In this document: positions 9,458 through 19,310 of the stretch, piece after piece
How the letters are laid out: each line of letters begins with the position of its first letter
Position numbering within the stretch: the stretch's first letter is position 1
Notes under the pieces: model-generated
The model's database searches: none
What the model was told of the DNA's origin: nothing
Seen by the model: the letters and a program-made list of their open reading frames with translations, nothing else
Translations under genes and position numbers: made by a program
Source of the DNA: Bacillota bacterium
GTDB lineage: Bacteria > Bacillota > UBA4882 > UBA10575
Length of the DNA stretch: 64,000 nt
Assembly (NCBI GenBank): GCA_012837715.1
Contig: DUQR01000033.1
Location: 1 to 64,000 of the forward strand
Direction of reading: 5' to 3'

Positions 9458-11971
9458 CTAAAAGATGACCAGGCTTTCGGGTTTCACGGAAGGAACCGCC
9501 CCTTCGCCGGTGGCATTCCCCAGGATCGTATAAGAACCGGCTTCCAGGTTCTTGGTCGCGCTGCCGGGAATCACCACTTCGTAAACGCCGGCTTTTACCT
9601 GTTTGGCGTCGAACCTGAGCTCGCCGTCGTCGGTAATGAGGGTCAGGTAAACCTCACCTTTCTCCACCGGTATCCGGTCGTCCTCCGGGTAAACGGTCTC
9701 GCTCACCGTCAAAGTGATTTTGATCTCCTTACCCTTTTCATTGAAGACCGGAATATCCATCTGGTCAACGGAGAGGACCGGTGTCTTAAATTTGTTCACC
9801 CAGTATTCGGCAGTGAAGGGATAGGACGGATCGCGGAACGCCCGCAACTCCGCATAGTTGGCGGACGTATCGAATTTGGCCAGGAAGAAGGGGCCATTGC
9901 TAATATAGGCGTGTTGGTAGGTATCAATGAACTTAATGGCCGCTTGGTAGCGCTTCACCGCATTGGCCGGGGTGATGTAACCTTTGATCGAAACCGGCAC
10001 ATGCTGTTCGGCGATCATCTTCTGGAGTTCCGCCTTGATATCGGCCACACAGGACGGCCTTAAGACATCAACCTGGGTCGTCCCTTCCTTGATCTGGGAG
10101 AAACTGTAAACCGTCCCGGAGACGCTGGCCTTACTGGCGACCATCCGTGCTAAAGCCTCCACGATCTCCCAGCAGACGCCGACGGGGTGACCGGAAGCGG
10201 TAACCGAGAAGGTCGGAGCAAAAGTGCCAACCATCCGTTCCTCGGAAGCCGGGAAGTAATAATCAAAGAAGGAGACGATCTCGTTGGTCTTGGGGTCATA
10301 GATCCAGCCCCGGAAAATTTTGGCATCCGGCCCCATTTTACTGGCGTATTCCTCGTCATAGTACGGATCATTCTCCCCGTCCTGGCTGACCCACTCTTGG
10401 AGGAAAGCTTGGGCATACATGTAATCGGCCATCTCCATGGGCATCCCGTGGTGGTAGTTGGAGAAGACCATTTTGTAGCGGACGGTGACCAGTGACGTCT
10501 CGCCCGCGCCCACCTTAACCCAAGCTTTTTGCGCCGGGTCGTAACGGAGCGCTTCCGGGGCAATGGGCACTTTCCCCACCGGGTTACCTTCGGCATCCAG
10601 TGCCGCGTCATAGCGGAGAGTATCCATCTGCGCCACCGCCCGGTTCGGGGTCTGAATGGCCGTCACCGGACTCTCAAAGGATCCCCGGTCGTAAAGGGGT
10701 TCGGCAATATAGTTACTGTAAGTATCTGAAAAGCCGTCAGCGCCCACCGGATCCCAGGCCGACATGAAAAGGGCGCCCTGGGCGGAATATTGCGTCGCCC
10801 GCAGCTCTTTATTTTTCGTATTCGCGGTAATCAAAGACCAATTGCACAGACCGTCACCCAAGCCGTAGGCCATTCTGTTGTTAAAGGCTGCTCGATTGGC
10901 CACAAAGTATTGGTTCTGGTAGCAGACATAGAGCCGGACCGCATCCTCCAGACCCAGCCTTAAGGCTTCCAGAGCGGTCTCCCAATATTCTTCTTCGGTT
11001 AAGCAGCTACCGCTGTACGCCTTTTCGGTCAACCGGTCGATCTCGGCGTTGGTATAGTTCCAGTTGGCAGGGTTGGCGCCCCCGGGCATATAGCCGTACC
11101 AGGGCGCATACATCTGGGCGACAATATGCTCCCACCAGGCCCGCGTGGCGCCGGCGCCCCAGCCTTCGGTATAAATATGCCATTCGTAGTTGGCCGGGTT
11201 TCCCCCGTAAACTTCGTTGTTGCTTTTCGCCCGGTCCCACATTAACCGTTCCACTTTAATCTTGGCCTTTTCGATCTGTTGGGCCACATATTCGCCTTCT
11301 TTCGCCCGGCCCTGGGGGTCATCGACCCGGATGGCAAATTTAACGGTGACCGGTTCCCCGTTAAAAGTCCACCAGTCTTTCCCCTCTTTGAGTTTTCCTT
11401 TGAGGGCGGGGAGGTTCGCCGCCGCCGTCAAGGCTGCTTTAATCTCCTGGAGAGCTTGTTCTTCGTCGCCCTCGGCGGTTAACCCCAGCTTGGAAGCGAC
11501 CAAGTTATAACGGTATGTACCAGGTTGGCCGGGAGTGGCCATCGTCATCATCGGCCCGCCGGCGCCGCCGAGAATCTCATCCACAATATACTGGCGATTA
11601 ATCAAATGGTTAAGGGCAAACCGGACTTCCCCGATGGCAAAGGGGTTAAAATACTCTTTCCCATCAACCGTCACCGTATAAGGGGCTTCGTTGGGAATGG
11701 GGTTCAGGAGCAAGCTCCAACTCCCCGAAGGAATGGCGTAGATCTCCAATTTATCCAGAGTCGCCCGGTCCAGCCCCTGAATGTAAGGACCGTCCACCCC
11801 GTGATAGAAGACGTCGCTTTTCCCGGCGGCCACATCCTGGATGCCAATATCCTCTTGCATCCGGACATCAAAATAGACCCGGTCCACAAAAGGACCCTTT
11901 TCCGCGGCCAAGGCCGCTGTGGAAAGGACGAAGAGAAACAGAACAATAAGTAAACCGCGCTTGAAATTCAT
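9458..11971 (-). CDS. Family-5 extracellular solute-binding protein, unusually large
   Basis: Binding protein for the importer encoded downstream; captures peptides or oligosaccharides outside the cytoplasmic membrane. The mature protein follows a clear type I signal peptide (MNFKRGLLIVLFLFV..., cut after ALAA). The family-5 fold is supported by segments such as GEVRFALNHLINRQYIVDEIL and NYTNAEIDRLTEKAYSG. At 837 residues it is far longer than the usual 520-600; the last hundred residues (from about IPVFNEKGKEIKITLTV) look like an added Ig-like domain. ATG at 11971 has an AAGGAGGT site, although the frame stays open for 255 bases upstream. The xylanase and other sugar genes nearby suggest oligosaccharides rather than peptides, but this is inference. 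Confidence 0.85.
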   Translation of the reverse strand: MNFKRGLLIVLFLFVLSTAALAAEKGPFVDRVYFDVRMQEDIGIQDVAAGKSDVFYHGVDGPYIQGLDRATLDKLEIYAIPSGSWSLLLNPIPNEAPYTVTVDGKEYFNPFAIGEVRFALNHLINRQYIVDEILGGAGGPMMTMATPGQPGTYRYNLVASKLGLTAEGDEEQALQEIKAALTAAANLPALKGKLKEGKDWWTFNGEPVTVKFAIRVDDPQGRAKEGEYVAQQIEKAKIKVERLMWDRAKSNNEVYGGNPANYEWHIYTEGWGAGATRAWWEHIVAQMYAPWYGYMPGGANPANWNYTNAEIDRLTEKAYSGSCLTEEEYWETALEALRLGLEDAVRLYVCYQNQYFVANRAAFNNRMAYGLGDGLCNWSLITANTKNKELRATQYSAQGALFMSAWDPVGADGFSDTYSNYIAEPLYDRGSFESPVTAIQTPNRAVAQMDTLRYDAALDAEGNPVGKVPIAPEALRYDPAQKAWVKVGAGETSLVTVRYKMVFSNYHHGMPMEMADYMYAQAFLQEWVSQDGENDPYYDEEYASKMGPDAKIFRGWIYDPKTNEIVSFFDYYFPASEERMVGTFAPTFSVTASGHPVGVCWEIVEALARMVASKASVSGTVYSFSQIKEGTTQVDVLRPSCVADIKAELQKMIAEQHVPVSIKGYITPANAVKRYQAAIKFIDTYQHAYISNGPFFLAKFDTSANYAELRAFRDPSYPFTAEYWVNKFKTPVLSVDQMDIPVFNEKGKEIKITLTVSETVYPEDDRIPVEKGEVYLTLITDDGELRFDAKQVKAGVYEVVIPGSATKNLEAGSYTILGNATGEGAVPSVKPESLVIF

Positions 11972-12224
11972 CGCATTAACCTCCTTTTTATCTTTTCTTT
12001 TTAACAAACCGCCAATTATTGCCTCCAAACTCACCTCCCATCGCTTATTTGCCGAATTGTTCCAGAACCATTCCGAGGCTAAATCTTCGTCGCTCGTCCT
12101 CGGATGGAAAATCACCTTGACCATTATTTCCCCGCCTTGGTCAGAAGGCTCTCCGCTGACTTGAATCTTTTGGTCTAGTATTTTCCACGGATTAGTAAAT
12201 GTTCTAAAATTAGGCAAATTCCGC

Positions 12225-12258
12225 AAAAAAAAATAGCATCTCTCTTGAAATGCTATTT
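12225..12258 (-). terminator. Hairpin terminator of the ABC-2 exporter operon
   Basis: AAATAGCAT (12231-12239) pairs with ATGCTATTT (12250-12258). On the minus strand the stem is followed by a T-run. It lies beyond the intergenic repeat downstream of the ABC-2 ATPase gene, so that repeat is transcribed as part of the operon's 3' end. Confidence 0.75.
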
Positions 12259-12287
12259 TGTGCTCTTTCTTTAATTGGGCTTTTTCT

Positions 12288-12438
12288 ACTAGCTGAAGTT
12301 GTTCACCCGACTTTGATTACATTACTGATGTATACTTCGGTATGAACACCACTTCAAGTGCTACTAGGACTTGCCGACGCGCCTGGCTTTGAATTTTATT
12401 CCTTCGCCAAAGCGGGCGGTAGCCAGCGTGAGCCACTC
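12288..12438 (+). repeat. Dispersed intergenic repeat, copy A (long)
   Basis: One of four long copies in the window (see also 27033, 31098 and 62200). It begins around TAGCTGAAGTTGTTCACCCG and ends around GGCGGTAGCCAGCGTGAGCC, directly against the stop codon of the ABC-2 ATPase gene. The internal inverted repeat GTTGTTCA...TGAACA is present, with CCCGA facing TCGG. Middle landmarks are ACCACTTCAAG, CGCCTGGCTTTGAATTTT and AAGCGGGCGG. Confidence 0.85.
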
Positions 12439-12439
12439 C

Positions 12440-13414
12440 TTAGCGCAGCTGATATAATACTTTAATCACATCCTCAATCTGCGGTTCCCGGACGGACAAA
12501 TCCCGGATCGTGCTGGTCTTGTTCACTAACGCAATGAATTTATTCAGTTCAAACACAGTAAGATCCAGCTCCAGTTCGGCTTGGAAAGGGGAGATCCGGT
12601 TGGTGATGTTAATCCCCGGCAAGGCTAAGTCCGGAAGGGGGTGGACGGTAGAAACGGCGATGATTTTTTTCTCCCCTAAATGCCGCCGTAAGGTGGTAAT
12701 GGAATTATCAAAAACGATCTCCCCGTGGTTGACGACAATAACCCTTTGGGCCAGATGTTCGATGTCGCTCAAGTCATGGGTGGTTAAGATAAAGGTCACC
12801 CCGGTTTTATTCATCTCCAGAATAAACTCGCGAATTCGATCTTTGGCAATTACATCAAGGCCGATGGTGGGTTCATCCAAAAAGACAATCTCCGGTTTAT
12901 GGAGCATCGCCATGATAAACTCACATTTCATCCGTTCCCCGAGCGAAAGTTGGCGGGTGGGTTTCCGGATCAGATCCCCCAGTCCCAGCAGTTCCACCAT
13001 TTGATCCATGGTCCGTTTAAACTCCCGTTCCGGAATGGCATAGATGGCCTTATTTAGATAAAAAGCGTCAATCGGCGGAATATCCCAGAGCAACTGGGAT
13101 TTCTGGCCAAAGACCGCGCCGATTTTAGCGACGTAACTTTTCCGGTCCCGCCAGGGGGTGTAACCCATAATGTCAACCTTTCCGGAGGATGGATAAAGAA
13201 TACCGGTTAAAATCTTCAGCGTGGTGGATTTACCGGCGCCGTTCGGTCCCAGAAAGCCCACCAATTCCCCTTCCGCAATCTTGAAGGAGATTCCCTTCAG
13301 CGCTTGGATATAAAGGGGTTTCCGGACAAAGAGACTCTTCACCGCTTCTCCGAAGCTATTCCCCCGTTGGTATGACTTATACTCTTTCGCTAGATTTTCG
13401 ACGGTAATTAACAT
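12440..13414 (-). CDS. ABC-2 type transporter ATPase (COG4586-like)
   Basis: ATP-binding subunit of a probable exporter, 324 residues. Walker A is GPNGAGKST, signature LSLGERMK, Walker B IVFLDEP, and the switch histidine is in LTTHDL. The LSLGERMK signature, the long N-terminal extension (YKSYQRGNSFGEAVKSLF) and the neighbouring pair of DUF990-like permeases place it with the COG4586/4587/3694 systems, whose substrates are generally unknown. The start at ATG 13414, one base after the permease stop and with GGTGGAT upstream, is preferred to an in-frame GTG at 13429. Confidence 0.87.
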   Translation of the reverse strand: MLITVENLAKEYKSYQRGNSFGEAVKSLFVRKPLYIQALKGISFKIAEGELVGFLGPNGAGKSTTLKILTGILYPSSGKVDIMGYTPWRDRKSYVAKIGAVFGQKSQLLWDIPPIDAFYLNKAIYAIPEREFKRTMDQMVELLGLGDLIRKPTRQLSLGERMKCEFIMAMLHKPEIVFLDEPTIGLDVIAKDRIREFILEMNKTGVTFILTTHDLSDIEHLAQRVIVVNHGEIVFDNSITTLRRHLGEKKIIAVSTVHPLPDLALPGINITNRISPFQAELELDLTVFELNKFIALVNKTSTIRDLSVREPQIEDVIKVLYQLR

Positions 13415-13415
13415 C

Positions 13416-14198
13416 TCATCCACCCACACTGGTATATTTTTTCAGCATCCACTGCCAAAAAACCAAACTAAACAGAAGAAAAAGCAGTCCAACCCCAACG
13501 GCGCCCAGGGTTCCGGCGGAAGGCCGGCCCAGTAGAACCGTGGCCGGTACGGAACCGAGGATCGCGATGGGAATAATAAGGGTAATAATCGTTTGCAACG
13601 GTTTGGAGAAGATCGCAGTCGGGTATAGACCAAAGTTGGTAATGGAACTAAAGATATCGTAAACCCGGAAATTACCGATCCAAACGATCCCTAACCCCGC
13701 CATGATTAAGCCGTAACCAAACAATACCATGAGCGTAACGGCGAAGAGGAGGAAGAATTGGAGCCATTCCCCCCACCCCGGGGCCGGGAGGCGCTTTAAT
13801 GATAAGGTAAAGAGCGTCACCCCGCCAATCAGTTTCCCCAAATCCTCGGAATCAAAAGCAGTGACAATTGCCATGAAGAGCACGGATTTGGGCTTAATCA
13901 ATAATAAATCAAAGGTGCCCTCGCGGACCCGCTCAATCGTGTTCCAAACGATCCCAAAAAAGAAAGGATAGGCAATCCCCTTGCCTAAAAGGAAGACGCC
14001 CTGAATCAGCAAGGCTTCATACATGTTCCAGCCGGGGAAGGTCGCCCCGTTTTCATAGATTAAGAAGGTAATCAGTGGCGCTGCCATCTCCACCAAGAGC
14101 ATGATTAGCATACTCATCAAGAAGTCGCCCCGGTAAGCCATACGACTAGCCAACGCTGTCTTAACGCCCGCCAGGTAAATCCGGAGGTTGGTCTTCAC
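13416..14198 (-). CDS. ABC-2 type transporter permease (COG3694-like)
   Basis: A 260-residue integral membrane protein with about six hydrophobic segments, second permease of the three-gene exporter. The N-terminal SRMAYRGDFLMSMLIMLLVE and the segment VREGTFDLLLIKPKS match the COG3694 type of ABC-2 permease. It starts at a GTG that overlaps the upstream permease stop (GTGA) and ends one base before the ATPase start, so the three genes form a tight operon. The substrate cannot be inferred. Confidence 0.82.
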   Translation of the reverse strand: MKTNLRIYLAGVKTALASRMAYRGDFLMSMLIMLLVEMAAPLITFLIYENGATFPGWNMYEALLIQGVFLLGKGIAYPFFFGIVWNTIERVREGTFDLLLIKPKSVLFMAIVTAFDSEDLGKLIGGVTLFTLSLKRLPAPGWGEWLQFFLLFAVTLMVLFGYGLIMAGLGIVWIGNFRVYDIFSSITNFGLYPTAIFSKPLQTIITLIIPIAILGSVPATVLLGRPSAGTLGAVGVGLLFLLFSLVFWQWMLKKYTSVGG

Positions 14199-15034
14199 GC
14201 GCCCACCCCCGTAAACCGCTTAATCCCCAAATGCCATAGGAGTCGGTAGAGGGCAAACATTACTAAGATGGCGACCAACTGGAGCCCAACCACCTGAGGG
14301 ATGGAAAGGGTGATGCCCGCCAGTTCATAATGGCCGATGAAGACTCTGGTCGGCACGTAGCTGATAAACTGAAAGGGAAGATAGAAGAGGACCTTCTGCA
14401 TCCCGGTGGGAAAAAAGGTCAAAGGGATCAGCATACCAGCGCAGAGATCCAGCAGAACCAGAAGCGCCCGGCGGATGCCCTCCGTTTTGGTCAGCCAAAA
14501 GGCACTGAGTCCAATACAGTAGTTGGTCAGAAAAACCAGCACGAAACTGAAAGTCAGGGAGAGCAAAGCCCAACCGGGCTCAGCCGGGACTAACGGGATC
14601 TTGAACACAAAAAAGAAGATCAGGTAAATCGGGAGCAATTCCACCCATAGGGCAAGCAGCCGGTGGCCGATTTTTTGGGCAAAAGCATAATAACAATGGG
14701 AGACCGGCCGGAGCATAAAGGTTAAAAAACTCCCGGTTCGAATTAACCACTGTAGATCCCAGTCGGCGGAGTCATAGGTAAGATAACCAATCACCGATAT
14801 AATCCCGTAGTAGGTTAACATCTGTTCCAAGGTTAACCCGTTTAAGGTGGTCCGCGTGGCGTATACGGCGCGCCAAATAAACATTTGCGTCAAAAAAAAG
14901 ACCGGGCCGACAAAGATGGTCACAGCCATTTGGCTGCGGTAAGCGGCCCATTCTTTGTAGGTTGAAAAGGCGGTTGCTTTTAAGACGCTAAAAAGGTAAG
15001 GCACTTGCTTCTTGATTCCCGATTGCGTAGACAA
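14195..15034 (-). CDS. ABC-2 type transporter permease (DUF990/COG4587-like)
   Basis: First gene of the exporter operon, 279 residues with about six membrane segments. The stretch YRSQMAVTIFVGPVFFLTQM, the LIRTGSFLTFMLRPVSHCYY motif and the FFPTGMQKVLFYLPFQF segment are typical of DUF990 family permeases. The start is a TTG with AGGAGAT upstream. The 233-base spacer to the divergent xylanase gene is AT-rich and probably holds promoters for both directions; no operator is obvious. Confidence 0.82.
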   Translation of the reverse strand: MSTQSGIKKQVPYLFSVLKATAFSTYKEWAAYRSQMAVTIFVGPVFFLTQMFIWRAVYATRTTLNGLTLEQMLTYYGIISVIGYLTYDSADWDLQWLIRTGSFLTFMLRPVSHCYYAFAQKIGHRLLALWVELLPIYLIFFFVFKIPLVPAEPGWALLSLTFSFVLVFLTNYCIGLSAFWLTKTEGIRRALLVLLDLCAGMLIPLTFFPTGMQKVLFYLPFQFISYVPTRVFIGHYELAGITLSIPQVVGLQLVAILVMFALYRLLWHLGIKRFTGVGA

Positions 15035-15267
15035 GAAGTTTCATCTCCTGGAATATAATAACTTTGTGTCATAATATATTAGCAGATCGATCCGGCATAA
15101 GCAAGAAAATTTTTTCCTCTCCTTAATCAAGGGAATTCCATCATTACCTGAAGTATTGATCTGCCCAATAGAATTGGATAAATCACTAAATAAATAGGAT
15201 TTTCCGAAACGGTGTGGAAACAATCAATATATTATTATTTTCTTAATAGAAAGGGAGGAATCAGCCT

Positions 15268-16509
15268 ATGGAAAATCTGGAGACCCGGATTAAATCACAA
15301 CGGACGGCTGAAGCTACGCTGCTGGTAACCACGGAGGATGGCCGTCCCCTGGTCGAGCAGGAGATCACAATCGCCCAGAAGAACCACAGGTTTCTCTTCG
15401 GTAGTAATGGTTTTTTTCTTTTACCCCTGGTCAACAACGAACTGAGCGGTGCGGAACAAGACCGGACTGAGCGCATTGCCGAAAATTTCCTCGATCTGAT
15501 GAATTATGTAACCCTCCCTTTTTACTGGGGACGGTTTGAACCAAAAAAGGGAGATCCCGATACGGAAAGGTTAATAAAAACAGCCAAATGGTGTGTGGAA
15601 CATAAGCTACCGGTAAAAGGCCATCCCCTCTGCTGGCATACGCAAACAGCCGATTGGCTTCTGGAGATGACAAATGAGGAGATCCTGCAAGCCCAGATCA
15701 GCCGGATCGAGCGGGACGTTACAGCCTTCGCCGGTCTCATCGAGATCTGGGATGTGGTGAACGAAGCAGTCATTATGCCGATCTTCAATAAATACGATAA
15801 CGGGATTACCCGGATCTGTAAAGAATTAGGACGGATTAAGACGATTAAGATCATGTTTGAAGCGGCTCGGCGGGCGAACCCTAAAGCTGTTTTGCTCTTA
15901 AATGACTTCGATGTTTCACCGGCCTATGATATTCTAGTTGAAGGTTGTTTAGAAGCAGGTATCAAGATTGACACCATCGGGATTCAATCCCATATGCATC
16001 AAGGTTATTGGGGCGTGGAAAAAACCGAACGGATTTTGGAACGTTTTGCCCGGTTCAACTTGCCGATCCATTTTACCGAAACAACATTGATCTCCGGTCA
16101 GCTGATGCCGCCGGAAATTGTGGATCTCAATGACTACCAAGTGGAAGACTGGCCCAGTACCCCGGAAGGTGAGGAACGCCAGGCCCGGGAAACATTGCTC
16201 CACTATAAAACGCTCTTGGCCCATCCGTTGGTCACCGGGATCACCTGGTGGGATATGATCGACGGCCAATGGCTCAACGCCCCCTGCGGCCTTCTGCGGC
16301 GGGACGGCACACCCAAACCGGCTTACGAGGAACTCCATAAATTAGTGAAGGGTGAATGGTGGCTCGCGCCAACCGGATTCCGGACCGATCAGGAAGGAAA
16401 GGTTAAATTCCGGGGCTTCTTAGGGGATTATGAGTTACGCTACGCCGGCCGGCGGATCCCCTTCCAACTGGAGGAGAAGGGCGAGGTTACGCTCAAACTC
16501 AAGCTTTAA
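15268..16509 (+). CDS. Cytoplasmic endo-1,4-beta-xylanase, GH10
   Basis: Retaining beta-xylanase (family GH10) that would hydrolyse xylo-oligosaccharides. The 413-residue protein has an N-terminal strand-rich segment (about 1-50), then the GH10 barrel: HPLCWHTQTADWL (about 119-131), acid/base Glu166 in WDVVNEA, IGIQSHMHQG, nucleophile Glu271 in IHFTET, and TGITWWDMIDG. A short strand-rich tail follows. There is no signal peptide, so it acts inside the cell on imported oligomers, which fits the ABC importers on both sides. AAAGGGAGGAAT is the ribosome site. It is followed by its own terminator. Confidence 0.92.
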   Translation: MENLETRIKSQRTAEATLLVTTEDGRPLVEQEITIAQKNHRFLFGSNGFFLLPLVNNELSGAEQDRTERIAENFLDLMNYVTLPFYWGRFEPKKGDPDTERLIKTAKWCVEHKLPVKGHPLCWHTQTADWLLEMTNEEILQAQISRIERDVTAFAGLIEIWDVVNEAVIMPIFNKYDNGITRICKELGRIKTIKIMFEAARRANPKAVLLLNDFDVSPAYDILVEGCLEAGIKIDTIGIQSHMHQGYWGVEKTERILERFARFNLPIHFTETTLISGQLMPPEIVDLNDYQVEDWPSTPEGEERQARETLLHYKTLLAHPLVTGITWWDMIDGQWLNAPCGLLRRDGTPKPAYEELHKLVKGEWWLAPTGFRTDQEGKVKFRGFLGDYELRYAGRRIPFQLEEKGEVTLKLKL

Positions 16510-16532
16510 GCAAAGGAGAAGGCAGCGCAAAA

Positions 16533-16560
16533 GAGAAACCCGCTTTGGCAGCGGGTTTCT
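16533..16560. terminator. Hairpin terminator between xylanase and macro-domain gene
   Basis: AGAAACCCGC pairs with GCGGGTTTCT, followed on the plus strand by TATTATTG. The symmetric ends make it usable in both directions between these convergent genes. Confidence 0.8.
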
Positions 16561-16585
16561 TATTATTGGGTAAAAGCTTACAAGG

Positions 16586-17134
16586 TTATTCCTTGGAGAG
16601 CTCTGCACTTTTCTGCAGGTACAACTCATAATTTTCCCGGTCGAAGCAGACAAAAATAACCTTTTTGATCCGGTGATCCTTGACTAAAAAATCCGTCACG
16701 GTCTGGAGGGCGATCTCCGCCGCTAGCGCTTTCGGGAAATGATAGACTCCGGTACTAATGTTGGGAAAGGCAATGGTCTCTACCCCGTGGGCAACGGCCA
16801 GGGCCAGGCTGTTCCGGTAACAATTGGCGAGCATCCGGGGTTCATCCTGCGCTCCGCCCCGCCAGACCGGACCCACGGTATGGATGACGTATTTGGCCGG
16901 TAACTTGCCGGCGGTCGTGATCACCGCTTCCCCGGTCGGACAGCCCCCCTGCCGGCTCCGGATCCTTTGACACGCCGCCAAGATCTCCGGTCCACCGGCC
17001 CGGTGGATCGCGCCGTCGACTCCGCCGCCCCCCAAGAGGCTGCTGTTGGCGGCATTGACGATGGCGTCCGCCCGGATTTTGGTTATATCGCCCTGGATAA
17101 TCTCGATCCTGTCTTTTCCTTTTATCTCTGACAC
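16586..17134 (-). CDS. Macro-domain protein, O-acetyl-ADP-ribose deacetylase-like
   Basis: A single macro domain of 182 residues, the ymdB/MacroD-like type that removes ADP-ribose-linked acyl or ADP-ribosyl groups. The ADP-ribose binding motifs are visible: [29 protein letters not shown] and the phosphate loop in [12 protein letters not shown]. Catalytic-type Asn and Asp (NAAN, GVDGAI) are present. GTG at 17134 is taken as start because GGGAGGGAG lies seven bases before it; the frame extends further but into the phosphoglucomutase gene. It lies 53 bases downstream of that gene on the same strand. A role in sugar metabolism is not implied. Confidence 0.88.
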   Translation of the reverse strand: MSEIKGKDRIEIIQGDITKIRADAIVNAANSSLLGGGGVDGAIHRAGGPEILAACQRIRSRQGGCPTGEAVITTAGKLPAKYVIHTVGPVWRGGAQDEPRMLANCYRNSLALAVAHGVETIAFPNISTGVYHFPKALAAEIALQTVTDFLVKDHRIKKVIFVCFDRENYELYLQKSAELSKE

Positions 17135-17187
17135 CGGCTGCTCCCTCCCCGTGCCCCTATGCTCAAACTCTGCAGGAATAATGATCT

Positions 17188-18834
17188 CTACTCCAACCCC
17201 AAATAGGCGCTGATCTCCTGCGAGGCTTTGCGCGCTGTATCGAGGGATTCCCCCTGTTCCTCCCGGTAATCCTTGATGATGTTTTCGGTTCCGGAAGCCC
17301 GTTTCAGGACCCAAACGCCGCCGGACAAAACCACCTTGATCCCGTCGCCGATCACCAGCCGTTCAATCGTCCGCCCGGCAATCTTCTTCCCGGCCAGTAA
17401 GGACCGGACCTGCCCCGGATCGGCTGCCAACTGGGCGAGGCGGGCTTTTTGCTCCGGACGGGCCGGACGGTCCTCCCGTTCATACTGGTAGGGACCGTAC
17501 TCCTCCTCCAATTCCCGATAGAGCGTGCCCAGATCCTTACCGGTAGCGGCCATAATCTCCATCATCAAGAGCACGGCGGCGATCCCGTCCTTTTCTGTCA
17601 CCCATAAACTACCGTCCCGCCGCGGAAAAGAAACCCCGGCACTCTCTTCTCCGGCCAAGACATATTGCCCCTTGATCAAGCCAGCTACGTAATGCTTGAA
17701 GCCGACATTCACCTCGTAGGCGGGACGGCCGTAGCGGGCAGCGATCCGGTCCAGCAGGTGGGTAGTGCCGATGGTGCGCCCTACGCCCATCGCCGCCGGG
17801 AAAGCGCGGTGGGCAGCCAGATAATTAAAGAGCACACACAAAACATGGTTGGGGTTTAAAATCCCGGTGGCGTCTTCCCCCCCAAAACGATCGGCATCAT
17901 TATCATTTGCCCCAATAAAGGGCACCTGCAAGCGGTCACGCATTCCCGCCACCGCCATCATCACGTAACGGGAAGAGGGATCCCCCCGGAGCTTACCATC
18001 CCAGTCGTAGGTTCGGTGGGAGGAAGTGGGATCCGGTTGGGGAAGGACCACTTCGATCCGGGTCCCATACATTTCGTTTACCGCCTCATAATAGCCATGG
18101 GCTGAACCGCCTAAGGGGGTAACGGCAAAGCGTTCCCGTTTGACCAGTTCCATATCGACCACGGCGCCTAATTCCCGGACATAAGGGGTGAGGAGGTCGA
18201 TCTCGGCAACCATCCCCTTTTCCACGGCGGTCTGATAGGGCAGTCGTTTAATCGCCGCCGGATGCATCAGGTAATAGTTACTTTTTTCATCAATCGGTTT
18301 GGTGTTGGTATTCGGTCCCCCATCTAAACCGTTACTCTTATATCCGGCATCTTCCGGCGGATTATGGGAAGCAGTGATGATCACCCCTTCCACCCTTTCG
18401 CCCCGGGCGACCCGGTTCAGAATAGCGTGGGAGATGACCGGAGTCGGTGTGCTCCGCCCACCCTGATGGATTAAGACCTGGATTCCGTTACCAGCAAAGA
18501 CTTCTGCCGCCGTTTCTTGGGCCAAATCGGAAGCAAAACGGACATCTTTCCCCATTACCACCGGACCAAGGGGTTTTGCGCGTAAAGGGGCGGGGAGAAC
18601 CGGCCCGAAAGTACCATGTTCTTTCCGTAATTCCGCCAAAGCTTGAGTCATCGCGGCCACATGCTTTTCGGAAAAACCGGCGCCAATGGGGCCCCGGTGA
18701 CCGGAGGTTCCGTTTTTAACCGGCTTCAATTCTTCCCGGGGGTTGTTGTACCATTCGCTAATCTGTGCTTTGGAATAGAGATCCTCGGGCCGGGCTTGCT
18801 GGCCGGCCAAGGGATGGAGCATACGCTGTGCCAT
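17188..18834 (-). CDS. pgm: Phosphoglucomutase (alpha-D-glucose phosphate-specific)
   Basis: Interconverts glucose 1-phosphate and glucose 6-phosphate. The 548-residue protein matches the enterobacterial-type Pgm in length and layout: HPLAGQ near the N terminus, NGTSGHRG, the phosphoserine loop [17 protein letters not shown], the metal-binding DNDADRFGG, the sugar-specificity loop GEESAGVSF, and the phosphate-binding RASGTEN in the last domain. An AAGGAGGCG ribosome site precedes ATG 18834. It would process glucose 1-phosphate from glycogen or oligosaccharide breakdown. Confidence 0.93.
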   Translation of the reverse strand: MAQRMLHPLAGQQARPEDLYSKAQISEWYNNPREELKPVKNGTSGHRGPIGAGFSEKHVAAMTQALAELRKEHGTFGPVLPAPLRAKPLGPVVMGKDVRFASDLAQETAAEVFAGNGIQVLIHQGGRSTPTPVISHAILNRVARGERVEGVIITASHNPPEDAGYKSNGLDGGPNTNTKPIDEKSNYYLMHPAAIKRLPYQTAVEKGMVAEIDLLTPYVRELGAVVDMELVKRERFAVTPLGGSAHGYYEAVNEMYGTRIEVVLPQPDPTSSHRTYDWDGKLRGDPSSRYVMMAVAGMRDRLQVPFIGANDNDADRFGGEDATGILNPNHVLCVLFNYLAAHRAFPAAMGVGRTIGTTHLLDRIAARYGRPAYEVNVGFKHYVAGLIKGQYVLAGEESAGVSFPRRDGSLWVTEKDGIAAVLLMMEIMAATGKDLGTLYRELEEEYGPYQYEREDRPARPEQKARLAQLAADPGQVRSLLAGKKIAGRTIERLVIGDGIKVVLSGGVWVLKRASGTENIIKDYREEQGESLDTARKASQEISAYLGLE

Positions 18835-18860
18835 TTATACGCCTCCTTGAGCATCGGTGC

Positions 18861-18896
18861 CTAAAAAACAGCTCTAGTTGTTCACCCGACTTTAAT
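18861..18896 (+). repeat. Dispersed intergenic repeat, copy B (5' part only)
   Basis: Only the opening block is present: a CTAAAAAACAG stretch followed by CTAGTTGTTCACCCGACTTT, matching the start of the long copies. The match stops at about 18896; the second half of the internal inverted repeat is missing. It lies 25 bases upstream of the phosphoglucomutase start. Confidence 0.7.
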
Positions 18897-19310
18897 TTTT
18901 AAGCTTTTCTGTTTAGTATTTCCATTTCCATAATGAATTGAGAATTATTTCTTAGCCCAACAATTGTTTTGTTTTCTGCTTTTAAGCTGCCTCTCCTTCC
19001 CATCGCCACGCAAACAGGCTTAACAGTTCGTAAATATTGCTGTTTTCCCAGTTAAATGAGGGTTTATTTTTAAAATCATCACTAGGGCAGGGTTTTACAC
19101 TAGAGTGAAAGGTGCAGGGGTAACCACCGCCGTCGGCCAGTTTTCTTCTTAAACCATTCCGTAAAGATTTACGGTCCCTTTGCAAAGCAGCCGCTTTTAA
19201 CTGTTGAATAACCGAACTAACGCATTATTTCCTTTTTCATTTGAATTAGGCAGGAAAAAAGTATTTCATGTTTAATTATAATTTTAGAAACATAGTTGTC
19301 ATATGTTCTT
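18897..19310. other. Intergenic spacer, no supported gene
   Basis: About 400 bases between a minus-strand and a plus-strand gene. A 67-codon minus-strand open frame (18982-19185) has no recognisable domain and no ribosome site. The right end is AT-rich and leads into the promoter region of the sugar importer. Confidence 0.5.

Noticed and set aside
18982-19185. 67-codon minus-strand open frame
   Set aside because: No ribosome site, no recognisable domain, odd composition; likely chance in a spacer.
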